From Thermoplasmatales archaeon (lineage in GTDB: Archaea > Thermoplasmatota > Thermoplasmata > Thermoplasmatales > Thermoplasmataceae): DNA of 64,000 nt. Each line of letters begins with the position of its first letter. The stretch's first letter is position 1. The notes beneath the pieces are model-generated. The model was not told the DNA's origin. It did no database searches and saw only the letters and a list, made by a program, of their open reading frames with translations. The position numbers and the translations under genes were made by a program. The stretch spans positions 641,966 to 705,965 of the forward strand of contig CP060531.1 of the NCBI GenBank assembly GCA_016806715.1, read 5' to 3'. Below are positions 46,237 to 55,993 of the stretch, piece after piece.

Positions 46237-46668
46237 ATGGAAAGGGAGAAAAGCAGCGGCATGATTGTATACAGAATCGTTGATGGGAAAAGAGAATTCC
46301 TTCTGCTGGTACGCAAGGAGGGTTTCCTTGACTTTCCTAAGGGACACATTGAAGCGGGAGAAACTGAGGAAACTGCCGCAATAAGGGAGGTGAGGGAGGA
46401 AACCGGCTTGAACCTTGAACCTGCCAGGGGGTTCAGATACGTCCAGGAGTACTGGTACTCAACGAGGCAGGGTAGGATAAACAAGGAGGTGGTTATGTTT
46501 ATTTCCAGGGCGAATGCAGGAGATGTTGTTAAGATATCACATGAGCACATAGGGTACAAATGGATCACGTACGAGGATTGCCTCCTGCAACTGTCGTTCA
46601 AGAACCAGATAGACATGCTGAAAACAGCAACCAGAAAATTGGAAGAAATGGATGCCACCATGCACTGA
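46237..46668 (+). CDS. Nudix hydrolase, Ap4A-pyrophosphatase type
   Basis: A 143-residue Nudix protein. The Nudix box is GHIEAGETEETAAIREVREETGL, a complete match to the consensus, and the preceding EFLLLVRKEGFLDFPKG is typical of diadenosine tetraphosphate hydrolases. It would clear Np4N-type dinucleotides or other nucleoside diphosphate compounds. A run of seven T follows the gene. Confidence 0.92.
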   Translation: MEREKSSGMIVYRIVDGKREFLLLVRKEGFLDFPKGHIEAGETEETAAIREVREETGLNLEPARGFRYVQEYWYSTRQGRINKEVVMFISRANAGDVVKISHEHIGYKWITYEDCLLQLSFKNQIDMLKTATRKLEEMDATMH

Positions 46669-46681
46669 TTTGTACCCGATC

Positions 46682-46688
46682 CTTTTTT
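46682..46688 (+). terminator. T-run after the Nudix gene
   Basis: A run of seven T within gatcctttttttgcg follows the stop codon by about 14 bases, the type of oligo-T signal used by archaeal RNA polymerase. Confidence 0.4.
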
Positions 46689-46736
46689 TGCGTTTGGATG
46701 CGTTACTGTAACAGCTGCCAGGGCACGCTGCGATAT

Positions 46737-46760
46737 TAGTTTAGGTTTACCACTAAACTA
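46737..46760. promoter_or_regulatory. Perfect inverted repeat, probable operator of the MFS exporter
   Basis: TAGTTTAG (46737-46744) and CTAAACTA (46753-46760) are perfect reverse complements with an eight-base spacer, centred just upstream of the TATA-like tatttatc at 46759-46766 and overlapping the expected BRE. This placement is ideal for a repressor, for example of MarR or TetR type, blocking TBP/TFB. No such regulator gene is adjacent. Basis: sequence symmetry and position; the regulator is unknown. Confidence 0.6.
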
Positions 46761-46794
46761 TTTATCCCAAGTATTAATTGCCTGACAGGTTCAA

Positions 46795-48573
46795 ATGGTT
46801 CAATACAAATGGATTGCTCTCTCAAACACCACTCTTGGAGTTCTGATGGCTACTATCAACTCCACCATAATACTTATTTCACTGCCTGCAATTTTCAGGG
46901 GAATTAATATAAACCCACTGGCGTCTGGCTCCTTTGCATATTTACTCTGGATACTGATGGGTTACATGATAGTAACTGCAGTCCTGCTCGTAACGTTCGG
47001 CAGGCTCTCTGACATTTTCGGAAGAACACGGCTTTATACCATAGGATTTATAATATTTACCATAGGATCAATACTTCTTTACGTGACTCCCAACACGGGT
47101 AACCTTGGTGCAATGGAACTCATTGTGTTCAGGCTGATTCAGGGAGCTGGCGCTGCTTTCCTGTTCTCAAACAGTGCTGCAATACTGACCGATGCATTTC
47201 CTTATAACGAGAGGGGAAAGGCTATCGGCATAAACATGATATCCGGACTGGCTGGTTCCCTGATAGGACTGATTCTTGGGGGAATTCTTTCCGTGTTCAA
47301 CTGGAGGTATGTATTCCTTGTAAGCGTACCAGTGGGAATAATAGGCAGCGTATGGTCCGTGCTGAAGCTTAAGGATAACTCCGTGAGGCACAAGGACCAG
47401 AAACTTGATTATGTCGGTACCGTGCTGCTGGGCGGCGGACTAACAATATTCCTAATTGGGATAACCTATGGACTTATCCCATATGGAAGCAGTGACATGG
47501 GATGGTCCAGCCCGTTTGTTATAATCACCCTCATTGTTGGAGCGGTAATGGTCATGGCTTTCCCGTTCGTTGAGAACCACATCAAGCAACCGATGTTTGA
47601 CATGAAGTTATTCAGGAACAGGGCTTTCGCATTTGGAAACTATGCCACCCTTCTCGGGACAATAGGATATGGAGGAGCCATGTTCATGCTGATAATACTG
47701 CTTCAGGGAATTTGGCTTCCACTGCATGGATACTCCTATGCGTCTGTCCCATTCTGGGCAGGAATCTACATGATTCCAATGATGGCGGGATTTCTCATAA
47801 TGGGACCCATCGGCGGTGCTCTGACCGACAGGTTTGGAGCCAGGGTTCTAGCTACGCTTGGCATGGTTGTGGTGGCTGTTTCATTCCTTGTTCTTGCAAC
47901 GTTCAGCTACAATTTCGGCTATTTGCCTTTCGCCATCACTATTTTTGTTCTGGGCTTGGGTAATGGCCTGTTTGCGGCACCTAACTCCACCGCAATAATG
48001 AACTCGCTTCCGGCCCAGCAGAGGGGTGTTGGATCTGGCATGAGGGCCACAATGCAGAATACCGGACAGACCGCGAGCATGGGTATATTCTTCACAATAC
48101 TTATCGTTTCAATGGCGGCCGGCTTGACGGGGGCATTCACCAGTGCCATGGGATCTGTCTCTCCACCACTTACACAGTCTCAATCTGTCGGATTAGCGCA
48201 AGTTTTCGGAAGCCTTCCACCTACTGGAGCCCTGTTTTCGGCATTCCTTGGATATAATCCAGTAAGCACTATCCTTGGCACCTTAAGTGCAAGCGGTACA
48301 TTTAGCTCATTATTACCCGCACAAATCCACTACATGGAGGGTTTGACCTGGTTTCCAAAAGCGATAGCACCGGCCGTGATGTCCGCGCTTCGTCTGTCCT
48401 TCTATTTTGGCGCCATAATGGCAGCATTGGCAGCTGTATTTTCCGTGTTGAGAGGAAAAACATTCATCTATGAACTGAACGAAAAGACACAGCCAGAAGT
48501 GGCAGTTAAAAACGCCCCTGAAACAGCATCCCTGAAAGTGCAAGATAAATCAATAGGTGAAAATACAAAATAG
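46795..48573 (+). CDS. MFS multidrug exporter, DHA2 (14-TM) type
   Basis: A 592-residue major facilitator protein with about 14 predicted membrane helices. Motif A is [18 protein letters not shown] between helices 2 and 3; motif C-like [16 protein letters not shown] is in helix 5, the antiporter signature; a second motif A-like segment is [20 protein letters not shown]. Proton-coupled export of drugs or toxic organics is the usual role. The large loop near residues 440-520 (helices 13-14) is Ser/Pro-rich. The upstream inverted repeat suggests inducible expression. Confidence 0.92.
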   Translation: MVQYKWIALSNTTLGVLMATINSTIILISLPAIFRGININPLASGSFAYLLWILMGYMIVTAVLLVTFGRLSDIFGRTRLYTIGFIIFTIGSILLYVTPNTGNLGAMELIVFRLIQGAGAAFLFSNSAAILTDAFPYNERGKAIGINMISGLAGSLIGLILGGILSVFNWRYVFLVSVPVGIIGSVWSVLKLKDNSVRHKDQKLDYVGTVLLGGGLTIFLIGITYGLIPYGSSDMGWSSPFVIITLIVGAVMVMAFPFVENHIKQPMFDMKLFRNRAFAFGNYATLLGTIGYGGAMFMLIILLQGIWLPLHGYSYASVPFWAGIYMIPMMAGFLIMGPIGGALTDRFGARVLATLGMVVVAVSFLVLATFSYNFGYLPFAITIFVLGLGNGLFAAPNSTAIMNSLPAQQRGVGSGMRATMQNTGQTASMGIFFTILIVSMAAGLTGAFTSAMGSVSPPLTQSQSVGLAQVFGSLPPTGALFSAFLGYNPVSTILGTLSASGTFSSLLPAQIHYMEGLTWFPKAIAPAVMSALRLSFYFGAIMAALAAVFSVLRGKTFIYELNEKTQPEVAVKNAPETASLKVQDKSIGENTK

Positions 48574-48620
48574 ATGAAAAGCAATAGTGGCTGCTTATCA
48601 TAACCGCATGTCAGTGTTAT

Positions 48621-48800
48621 TTAATATCTTGGCTTGTTTTCTGGTTCAAGCGACAAGGCGTAAACAATTATTGCTGACAGCAGCCATATGAGCGAGATCA
48701 TCATAAGAATAAAATTAGGCGTTACAGCCACAGAAATAATAAATAAAATTGCGGGGAAAATATATTTTATAACTCCCCAAACATATTGAGAAAAGTCCAT
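48621..48800 (-). CDS. Small two-TM protein downstream of ribosomal protein L12
   Basis: A 59-residue ORF starting ATG at 48798-48800, ten bases after the rpl12 stop on the same strand. It reads MDFSQYVWGVIKYIFPAILF then a second helix (LMMISLIWLLSAIIVYALSL) and a short charged tail EPENKPRY. The topology and operon-like spacing support it as a real gene. It does not look like SecE, which has a single tail-anchor helix. No family recognised. Confidence 0.6.
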   Translation of the reverse strand: MDFSQYVWGVIKYIFPAILFIISVAVTPNFILMMISLIWLLSAIIVYALSLEPENKPRY

Positions 48801-48810
48801 GCTCTAAAAC

Positions 48811-49137
48811 TCATCCGAATAGTGAACTGAGACCGGCCATCGCATCTTCTTCAGCGGCTTCGCTCTTCTCTTCTTTCTTTTCCTCTTTCTTCTTTTCCTC
48901 TTTCTTTTCAGCCGGCTTTGCTGCACTAGCCGCAGGTGCCGCAACGGAAACGTTTGCAGCATTCTTGAGGACCTCTTCTATCTTGATATCCTTGAGGCTC
49001 GAAATAAGAGATTTGAGTCTTGTCTCGTCAGGCTTCACACCTGCCCCGCTGAGTACTTTCTTTAGTTTTTCTTCGTCTATTTCCTGTCCTGCTGTATGCA
49101 GCAGGAGAGCTCCATATATATATTCCATATCTATCAC
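48811..49137 (-). CDS. rpl12: Ribosomal protein L12/P1 (stalk)
   Basis: A 108-residue acidic stalk protein. The N-terminal dimerisation domain is [26 protein letters not shown]; a flexible Ala-rich hinge ([23 protein letters not shown]) leads to the conserved GLSSLFG tail that contacts translation factors. The L10 gene upstream ends in the near-identical tail GLESLFG. Three bases separate the two genes. Confidence 0.96.
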   Translation of the reverse strand: MIDMEYIYGALLLHTAGQEIDEEKLKKVLSGAGVKPDETRLKSLISSLKDIKIEEVLKNAANVSVAAPAASAAKPAEKKEEKKKEEKKEEKSEAAEEDAMAGLSSLFG

Positions 49138-49140
49138 ACC

Positions 49141-50085
49141 TCATCCAAAGAGGGATTCCAATCCGGCAGACACATTTTCACTTGCATCTTCCTGGGCCTT
49201 TTCATCCTTCTTGTCATCCTTCTTGCTTTCCTTTGGTTTTTCCTCACCCTCGAGAGTCTGATTTATCGCGTTGGCTTCCCTAATTGCTTTCAGTATAAAT
49301 AATTCTATGTTTCCCTCGGACACAAGACCAGCGTCCAGGGCTAGCTGTTCTGCATTTATAGTTGCCTTTACCAGCAGGTCGGGTATGATCTCCGGCACAA
49401 GGTACTGCGCATCGAGTGCGATTGCCTTGGCGGCACTGAATCCCTTCATAATGTCAGCTATTATGACTTCTTCCGTAATTGAAAGAACTTCCTTGCTGTA
49501 TATGAGGCCATGGCTGTAAGCCCCGAGGATATCCAGGCCTACCGTGATTGGCTTTATCTCGAGTTTCTCCATGAGTTTGGCCTTGTCCTTAGATATCACT
49601 TCGCCTTTCTTTACGAACAGTGACTCCTTCTTGATTACTATTTTTCCCTTTTCTATTGCTGTGGTCAATCCTGCCTTCTGGAATTCGCTGATCATTGGAC
49701 CCGGCGGGAATGATGTTTCTTTTGCCTCTATGATTATATCCTCAGGTGCTGTCTCGCCACCACGTGCTGCAGCCTTCTGCTTGGTTGTTTCCAGGGTGCT
49801 GTAAAGCTTAGCCGGTTCAAGATCGGTTGTGATTATTGCAATCTGTCCCTGCGCAAATTGCTTGAAGTCGTGTATTTTCTTGTCCTTTGAACTGTCAAGT
49901 GCCTTAATTAGCAATCTTTTCCGGATCACTTTCAGTTTCATATGTGCAGATAGATCGCTTCTAATCTTCTGCAACTGGTTGTTCCTGATTCCATTGATGC
50001 TTGCAATGGCACTGACCTCGCTTCCTTCTATTTCATCTGCCACGGATTTAACTAGATCTACTTTCCATGAAGCTGGATGTCTCAT
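49141..50085 (-). CDS. rplP0: Ribosomal protein L10/P0 (stalk base)
   Basis: A 314-residue archaeal P0: N-terminal rRNA-binding domain (AIASINGIRNNQLQKIRSDL), the insertion domain, C-terminal helices that bind L12 dimers, and a charged hinge (EEKPKESKKDDKKDEKAQED) ending GLESLFG. It overlaps L1 by four bases. Normal length. Confidence 0.96.
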   Translation of the reverse strand: MRHPASWKVDLVKSVADEIEGSEVSAIASINGIRNNQLQKIRSDLSAHMKLKVIRKRLLIKALDSSKDKKIHDFKQFAQGQIAIITTDLEPAKLYSTLETTKQKAAARGGETAPEDIIIEAKETSFPPGPMISEFQKAGLTTAIEKGKIVIKKESLFVKKGEVISKDKAKLMEKLEIKPITVGLDILGAYSHGLIYSKEVLSITEEVIIADIMKGFSAAKAIALDAQYLVPEIIPDLLVKATINAEQLALDAGLVSEGNIELFILKAIREANAINQTLEGEEKPKESKKDDKKDEKAQEDASENVSAGLESLFG

Positions 50086-50747
50086 TGTATATCACCTGAC
50101 TGTATCTTTACTGCCTTACCCATCGTGGTCTTGACATATATGGAGTCTATGTTGTTCATACCTTTCTCAAGTTTTCCAGTTATTCTTTTCATTACTGCGG
50201 TTATGTTTTCCGCAACATCCGATGCTGGCATGTCCTTCGTTCCGACGGGTACATGAAAAGTCCTCTTGTCCTTGCTTCTTGCCCTCACTGTTCTTTTCAG
50301 GGTCGCTATCAAGGCGGTAGGATCCTGCCCCGGTGGAATCGGCCTTGGAATTTTACCCCTCGGTCCGAGAACTTGTCCCAGCGATTTACCTATCCCTGCC
50401 ATTAAATTTGATTCAGCCACGAAATAGTCAACGCCGTTTACGATCTTCTTGAATTCCTTCTTGTTTTCCTGGAACTTGGAGATATCCTCTGCTCCAAAAG
50501 CGTAGTCAACGGAGTTCTTTGCCTTGGTCTTCATCTCTTCTGAACCGAAGAGTGCAACCTTGATTTCCCTTCCCCTACCTTTTGGGAGCGGTATCTCTTC
50601 ATTGACCCTGTTCTTTGGATCGGAAAGATCCACTTCACGCATATTTATGGCAAGTTCGATGCTCTCCACGAACTTCCGTTCCTTGGCCGACTTGACGGCC
50701 TCCTCTATGATTTTTGACAAACTGTTTGCAGGCAATAAAATCACCAT
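50082..50747 (-). CDS. rpl1: Ribosomal protein L1
   Basis: A 221-residue L1, with the family signature around MAGIGKSLGQVLGPRGKIPRPIPPG and a C-terminal DSIYVKTTMGKAVKI. In other archaea L1 represses its own mRNA; I did not identify a binding hairpin here. It lies 25 bases after L11 and overlaps L10 by four. Confidence 0.96.
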   Translation of the reverse strand: MVILLPANSLSKIIEEAVKSAKERKFVESIELAINMREVDLSDPKNRVNEEIPLPKGRGREIKVALFGSEEMKTKAKNSVDYAFGAEDISKFQENKKEFKKIVNGVDYFVAESNLMAGIGKSLGQVLGPRGKIPRPIPPGQDPTALIATLKRTVRARSKDKRTFHVPVGTKDMPASDVAENITAVMKRITGKLEKGMNNIDSIYVKTTMGKAVKIQSGDIQ

Positions 50748-50772
50748 CCGTAGTTAAACGAGATAATCTCTT

Positions 50773-51249
50773 CTACGGGTTTATCGCAATTTCTCCTTGA
50801 CTAATAAGTTTTTGGATTTCCTTAGGATCCTTCCCGTCTACATTTACTCCAAGTGAGACACAGGTCCCCAGCACTTCCATTACAGCCGACTTAAGGCTAT
50901 TTGCAAGCATACCGTCCATTTTAGCCTTCGCAACGTTTATGATCTGTGCAAGGGTTGCGTTTCCACCAATTGCTTCCTTCTTCTTTGAAGCGCCTTTCTC
51001 AATGCCCATCTCTTTCTTGATCAATGCCGAAGTTGGAGGTATCCCGACGGTTATCTCGTATTTCTTCGTTGCCGGGTCTGTAACTGTTATGCTTACAGGT
51101 ACCTGCATTCCAGCGAATGCCTTCGTTTTGTCATTGATCTCTTTTATTATCTGTCCAAGGTTCAACCCTAGTGGCCCGAGAGCCGGACCGAGCGGTGGTC
51201 CTGTTGTTGCCTTTCCGCCCTCTACCATTGTACTGACTGATTGTGCCAT
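50773..51249 (-). CDS. rpl11: Ribosomal protein L11
   Basis: A 158-residue L11 that binds the GTPase-associated centre of 23S rRNA. It shows VEGGKATTGPPLGPALGPLGLNLGQIIKEIN at the N-terminus and the RNA-binding C-terminal domain with IAKAKMDGM-like and VMEVLGTCVSLGVNVDGKDPKEI segments. First gene of the L11-L1-L10-L12 operon; GAGGAT about ten bases before the ATG is a good ribosome-binding site. Confidence 0.96.
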   Translation of the reverse strand: MAQSVSTMVEGGKATTGPPLGPALGPLGLNLGQIIKEINDKTKAFAGMQVPVSITVTDPATKKYEITVGIPPTSALIKKEMGIEKGASKKKEAIGGNATLAQIINVAKAKMDGMLANSLKSAVMEVLGTCVSLGVNVDGKDPKEIQKLISQGEIAINP

Positions 51250-51313
51250 AAATTATCCTCTATATGCTACGGCTTATAGCCAATCGGTTTTTTAACTTTG
51301 TGATTGAGGCAAT

Positions 51314-52084
51314 ATGTTCTTTTTTGCTCTCCGGCTATTGCCATTCGAAAAAGATCCCCATTCCGAACACAATCCAAAATTACTGGAAGATTTATTTTAC
51401 TTGAATATGATATGGATACGGGATAATTTCTTGAAAGTAGACATCATTGAGGGGAGGAAGATTGACGAATACCCGCAGTCCACGAAAGTCCTTGTAGATA
51501 TTTTCAGGTCTACATCCACAATGCCTCTGATGATAAAAAATGGCGCAAAATACATCATACCGACGAAAACAGTGAAAGAGGCCAGGGCGATAAAGGCAGA
51601 AAACCCGGATTACGTGCTTGCAGGAGAGAGACTTGGAAGGAGGATGCGCGGGTTTGAATATGGAAACTCCCCGTACGAAGTGTGGGAGGAAAATTTCAGG
51701 GATAAAATAGTAGTATTTACCAGCACCAACGGAACCAAGGTCCTTGACAAGATAAAGGGCACGGGCAGGATACTGATAGGATCATTCATTAACCTCTCTG
51801 CTACCATCAATGCTGTCACTTCGGAACCATACGTTTCAATAGTTGTATCCGGGCGCCCGGATGGCGTGGCGGATGAGGATCACTTCTTTGCAGAATACCT
51901 GAAGGCAAGACTAACTGGAGAGAGTGCGGACGAGAGCGCATGCATCACAAAAATTAAGAAATCAAAGGGCGCAAGGAGGCTGAAGATGATGGGAGCAAAG
52001 GAAGACATAGAATATTCACTTAAGGTCGATGCCGTGGATTTCCCGCTTGTGTTCGCCGATGGAAAAATCTCTAGATTTCAATGA
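51314..52084 (+). CDS. comB: 2-phosphosulfolactate phosphatase-like protein (ComB family)
   Basis: A ComB-family protein of up to 256 residues. Motifs are VLVDIFRSTSTMPLMIKNGAKYIIP, LAGERLGRRMRGFEYGNSPYEV and KIVVFTSTNGTKVLDK, all characteristic. In methanogens ComB makes sulfolactate for coenzyme M; without other CoM genes visible its substrate here is uncertain. The start is unclear: 51314 has GAGG upstream but gives an atypical 30-residue extension; ATG 51407 or TTG 51431 fit the family N-terminus (KVDIIEGR) better. The end overlaps the convergent mptE-like gene by 14 bases. Confidence 0.85.
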   Translation: MFFFALRLLPFEKDPHSEHNPKLLEDLFYLNMIWIRDNFLKVDIIEGRKIDEYPQSTKVLVDIFRSTSTMPLMIKNGAKYIIPTKTVKEARAIKAENPDYVLAGERLGRRMRGFEYGNSPYEVWEENFRDKIVVFTSTNGTKVLDKIKGTGRILIGSFINLSATINAVTSEPYVSIVVSGRPDGVADEDHFFAEYLKARLTGESADESACITKIKKSKGARRLKMMGAKEDIEYSLKVDAVDFPLVFADGKISRFQ

Positions 52085-52748
52085 CATTACCAGCTGTGAA
52101 TTTTTTCCCCCTGCTGGATGCAAGGTATACAAGCAGTCTTTCAGCAAACTTTAATTTTTCCGCCTTGACAGCCAGGTCTGTACCTGCCTTGGTTGTAGGA
52201 AGCCTGAAATTGAATCCTAGAAGGGTTATGGACTTCGCACCAAGATAGTCTGCCAGAAATGCAGCCCTGTCTCCGTCAGTGAATCCGCCAAAATTGTATA
52301 TCTTTCCAAAAGGCACATTCTGGGTAGTGCAGAGTATCTCCTCCTTCAGTCCCGGGACAATCCTGCCGAGCTTTTCCTGGTTATCCCCATGAGCGTGAAC
52401 CACGACCCGCGATCCCTCATCCTGGCACTTTATTATAAGATCAGGGTCTCCATCAAGGTCAGTGACTATGGCATCAGGGGGGCCAAGAATTCGGAAGAAA
52501 GAGGAGAGTGCAGAATCAGCAACAAAATATATACCTGGTCCGGCATCTTCTAGAATCTCACGCAAATTAGGCCCGTTGCCTACAACTTGAATATTGCTTC
52601 CCGTGAATTCATTCAGAAATGACACTGCACTCGCCTTTTTATGTGCGATCCTGTCCAGAAGCAATGATGAAAGATAGTCCTCAGCCTGGCTGTATCCGAA
52701 GTGATTGCATATATCATCATACCATGGTATCCATTCAGTATAATCCAT
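52071..52748 (-). CDS. mptE: 6-hydroxymethyl-7,8-dihydropterin pyrophosphokinase (MptE, DUF115)
   Basis: A 225-residue archaeal pterin pyrophosphokinase, which activates 6-hydroxymethyl dihydropterin for DHPS or for methanopterin synthesis. Motifs are VVGNGPNLREILE, AIVTDLDGDPDLI, VVVHAHGDNQEKL and FGGFTDGDRAAFLADYLGAKSITLLG, matching the DUF115/MptE family. I prefer the ATG at 52748 (MDYTEWIPWYDDI), preceded by GGTGA, over one five codons upstream. Presence of a true DHPS in the window suggests the product goes to a folate-like cofactor. Follows DUF373 by about 50 bases on the same strand. Confidence 0.92.
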   Translation of the reverse strand: MDYTEWIPWYDDICNHFGYSQAEDYLSSLLLDRIAHKKASAVSFLNEFTGSNIQVVGNGPNLREILEDAGPGIYFVADSALSSFFRILGPPDAIVTDLDGDPDLIIKCQDEGSRVVVHAHGDNQEKLGRIVPGLKEEILCTTQNVPFGKIYNFGGFTDGDRAAFLADYLGAKSITLLGFNFRLPTTKAGTDLAVKAEKLKFAERLLVYLASSRGKKFTAGNVIEI

Positions 52749-52798
52749 CGTGATTTTCACCATCTACATTCGAGAACCAGTGATAATTCGGCATGAGA

Positions 52799-53956
52799 CT
52801 ATCTCATCTGTTCCTCAGGCACACTGATAGTTTGCCTGGCAGCCTTGTTTTCTGACTCAAGTGATGAAAAGTGCCGGTGAAGCAGCGACGCAAGTATTGC
52901 AAAGAGTACACCTATTATCAATATACCTATATCCAGTATGGCCTGGTCAAAGTCAATGAAGGAGAACACGTACCTCGTGTAGTTGAATACGCCATAGAAA
53001 ATGAATGCCGTTCCGAACACGAAGAAGGCAGTGGACCACATCCTTGCTACACCCTCTTTCCTGCCGATATACATCTGGATTACAAGGCCGACTATCCTGA
53101 CGAAGGTAGAGGCGTATACCCACCACACCATACTCGAAAGAAATATAAGTATGATGTCAAGGATCGGTTCATTCATCGTCCTTATTCCTGAATAGGTAAA
53201 ACCCAGGCCAGACAGTATTATCAGAGCGGAGGCAAGATATGTTATAAACGTTACCCTCGTATCGTTGGCGTACTGTTGCATCGACCGTACGGTCCAGAGG
53301 ATCTTCTTGCCGATCTCAAATCCTCTCTCCACAAAGTATGAGCCCAGGACGAGAGTCACCAGGGTGATTGCACCCTGGTTCGGGTTCACGCTGATCTGCC
53401 TCAGAGCCAGAGAAGAATAGAAGATGAAGGCCAGGGTTGCAAGCCCGTAGGTGAGAAGGACAAGCCCGATCGGGATCAGGAACTTGCTCACAAGTTTCTT
53501 GTCCTTAAGGGCCTTGACAATATAATAATAAAGAGATTCTATGTTCTGGTTATGTCTTACTATCACGTGTTTTACATATCTTATTTTTATCCTGGACGTG
53601 ATCAGGGGAGTTATATAATCATCCTCAGCTCCGTCTGAAACAAGGATTACGTCAGAATAAATCCTTGGATATGCCATCAATATATCCAGCTGCCGGCCGA
53701 TTTTTTCATCAGATTTCCTTCCGACCTCGTCATCCCCGGTTATAAGTGCAATCTCGACTTCCATCCCTTCATTGTGAAGCTCATCATAATGTCTTATTGC
53801 ACCAAATAGCGCATTTGCATCGGAATCTTCAGGGTCCTGGATGATCAGCTTGGAAGCCGCCCTGTAACACTCCTGCCTCCCGATGAGCGGGCCTTCAATT
53901 CCAACCTTTTCACCGAAATCGTTATCCCTGTCAACATTGAGTATGAGCGTCTTCAT
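52799..53956 (-). CDS. DUF373-family membrane protein
   Basis: A 385-residue archaeal DUF373 protein: a soluble N-terminal domain (TLILNVDRDNDFGEKVGIEGPLIGR, then EIALITGDDEVGRKSDEKI and VILVSDGAEDDYITPLI) followed from about residue 155 by six to seven predicted membrane helices. The N-terminal part is Asp-rich, with a DHH- or nucleotidyl-type acidic look, but no activity is established. It is a near-universal archaeal family of unknown function, here upstream of mptE and probably co-transcribed. Confidence 0.92.
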   Translation of the reverse strand: MKTLILNVDRDNDFGEKVGIEGPLIGRQECYRAASKLIIQDPEDSDANALFGAIRHYDELHNEGMEVEIALITGDDEVGRKSDEKIGRQLDILMAYPRIYSDVILVSDGAEDDYITPLITSRIKIRYVKHVIVRHNQNIESLYYYIVKALKDKKLVSKFLIPIGLVLLTYGLATLAFIFYSSLALRQISVNPNQGAITLVTLVLGSYFVERGFEIGKKILWTVRSMQQYANDTRVTFITYLASALIILSGLGFTYSGIRTMNEPILDIILIFLSSMVWWVYASTFVRIVGLVIQMYIGRKEGVARMWSTAFFVFGTAFIFYGVFNYTRYVFSFIDFDQAILDIGILIIGVLFAILASLLHRHFSSLESENKAARQTISVPEEQMR

Positions 53957-54077
53957 TCAATCAACCGCCGATATGCATGACGAAATCGCTGGTGCCTTAA
54001 ATACTGAATACTGGAATATAAATTTATCCAAGTTCTTGAAAGGAAAGAGCCGTAAACAGATTGCCCGTTTATTGTTT

Positions 54078-55922
54078 TCATTCTTTCCCGAATTTTTCAT
54101 ACCACTTGAGCGTTTCCGTGAACTGCATCAACATATGTTTCTTCTCCAGAAACCCATGCCCTTCCCGGGGATACAGCAGTAACCTTACAGTCTTGCCCAT
54201 GTCCCTCAGCCCCCTGTAAAACTGGAAATATTGCCCTACTGGTACACAAGGGTCATCAACGCCATGCTGCAGGAGTACCGGTGTATTCACATTCTCAATA
54301 TAATTCATCGGAGAGAACTTCTCGAATAACTCCCGCTTATATGGACTCTGATCATAATGAATGGAGTCCCAGTCTGGTATGTTGGTAACCCCATGGAAAC
54401 TCATCCAGTCGGTGATCCCGAATAAACCAACGGCAGCCTTGAACATATTCGTCTGGGTTATCGCCCACGAGGTCATGAATCCTCCGTAGGATCCGCCAGT
54501 TATGAAAAACGTTTCAGTGTCAATCCTGCCGGACTTCCTGAGAAACTCAACTCCGGAGATTATATCCTGCAGATCCATGCCTCCCATATCCCCGCGGTTC
54601 GCCTCTGCATACTTCCTGCCCTTCCCGATACTGCCTCTGTAATTGGGATAGAATATTGAGTACCCTTTCCCAATAAATGGAGTGCTTCTGTCGATCAGAA
54701 CCACCGGAGAGAATGAGGTCGGCCCTCCGTGCACATTTACAATGAGAGGATTTTCCTTGCTTTCCACTTTCAGTATGCCGTATATTTCCATCCCGTCCGG
54801 TGCCTTCCATTTAACAACCTCTGTGCGGTACTTTTTCAGGTCTTTGAATCCTTCATTCACCGACGAAAGCTTGCTTAAGGTCCCGGATTTGAGCATGAAA
54901 ACCTCCAGAGGAGTCTGTGCATCAGTAAATGCAAAAATCATGTTGTTCCCATACAGTGAAAATTCAGGGGCTGCAGGAGGATACACTGTCCCCTCAGCCA
55001 ACCACGTGTGTTCCCACTTACCGCTGAAGGTTCCAGCACCCATTGAACCCTCCTTTGTCCAGAGCGTAACCAGTTTTTCATTGCTGAACCAGTGCATATC
55101 ACAGTAACTTCTGTCATCGTTTTCTGATATGTTAGTAGCTTTTCCCTTTGAGATATCCAGAATCACTATGTCACCGGATTCTACCCCGCGATCACTCCAG
55201 AGGGACTCGAGGAATGCAACTTTTGTACCATCAGGCGATAACCTGGGTTTTGCCACCATTCTCCATTCCGGAGTGTACACTTTTCTGGCATTTTTTCCTA
55301 CAGTGTCAAGGCTGTAAATGCTGGAATGGTACCATGAACTTTCCTGTGGTGAAGCCGATCCAACGAAGATGATCGAGTCCCCCGATACATCGAATTCCCA
55401 TACTTGTATACCTTCGGTAATTCTCTGGAACCCACGACCAGGCCTATAAATGTAAAGGGAGGAGAACTTTTCCTCCTCCTCGAAGTAGAATCCGTCATCG
55501 CCAGTTTCTTTTGTCTTCCTGACCTCTTCCCTTTCAGGCTCACGCATGAGAATGAGAAGGCTGTCGCTTCCGAGCCAGGCCAGCTGGCTGGCTTCACTGC
55601 CAAGAGAGACCTTTTCGTCAAGAGCGCTTTCCACGTCATATAACACGAGACTGTTTGTCTTGTCCTTCTTCTGCAGGTATGCAATGCGTTTTCCGTCCGC
55701 ACTCATCGCCGGGCTGTAGTTCCGGGTCTCTTCCTCACGAAATTCCCTTGATCCTGTTGATCCAAGTAGCGGCTTTATTACTACAGAACCCTCAATGGTC
55801 TTGCCCTTTTCCTTGTAGGTACGCGACGTAGCATACACCAGCACTGAACCGTCTGGTGAGATCCTTGCGGAAGAGATTAGCCTGAAATCCAGATAATCGT
55901 CCATTGTGTGTTCTCTGGTCAT
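54078..55922 (-). CDS. S9-family acylaminoacyl peptidase / prolyl oligopeptidase
   Basis: A 614-residue serine peptidase with an N-terminal beta-propeller (repeat motifs such as ISPDGSVLVYATSRTYKEKG and LSPDGTKVAFLES) and a C-terminal alpha/beta hydrolase domain. The catalytic triad is visible as GGSYGGFMTSW (Ser), GVDDPCVPVGQ (Asp) and PREGHGF (His). VNVHGGPTSFSP forms the oxyanion region. No signal peptide, so it degrades cytosolic oligopeptides, acting downstream of the proteasome along with the M18 peptidase. Confidence 0.94.
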   Translation of the reverse strand: MTREHTMDDYLDFRLISSARISPDGSVLVYATSRTYKEKGKTIEGSVVIKPLLGSTGSREFREEETRNYSPAMSADGKRIAYLQKKDKTNSLVLYDVESALDEKVSLGSEASQLAWLGSDSLLILMREPEREEVRKTKETGDDGFYFEEEEKFSSLYIYRPGRGFQRITEGIQVWEFDVSGDSIIFVGSASPQESSWYHSSIYSLDTVGKNARKVYTPEWRMVAKPRLSPDGTKVAFLESLWSDRGVESGDIVILDISKGKATNISENDDRSYCDMHWFSNEKLVTLWTKEGSMGAGTFSGKWEHTWLAEGTVYPPAAPEFSLYGNNMIFAFTDAQTPLEVFMLKSGTLSKLSSVNEGFKDLKKYRTEVVKWKAPDGMEIYGILKVESKENPLIVNVHGGPTSFSPVVLIDRSTPFIGKGYSIFYPNYRGSIGKGRKYAEANRGDMGGMDLQDIISGVEFLRKSGRIDTETFFITGGSYGGFMTSWAITQTNMFKAAVGLFGITDWMSFHGVTNIPDWDSIHYDQSPYKRELFEKFSPMNYIENVNTPVLLQHGVDDPCVPVGQYFQFYRGLRDMGKTVRLLLYPREGHGFLEKKHMLMQFTETLKWYEKFGKE

Positions 55923-55993
55923 AGTACTGACAATGCGAGGCTGATATTTTATGATTTATGATAATTCATGTTTCGCCTGCCATGTCCTGATCA

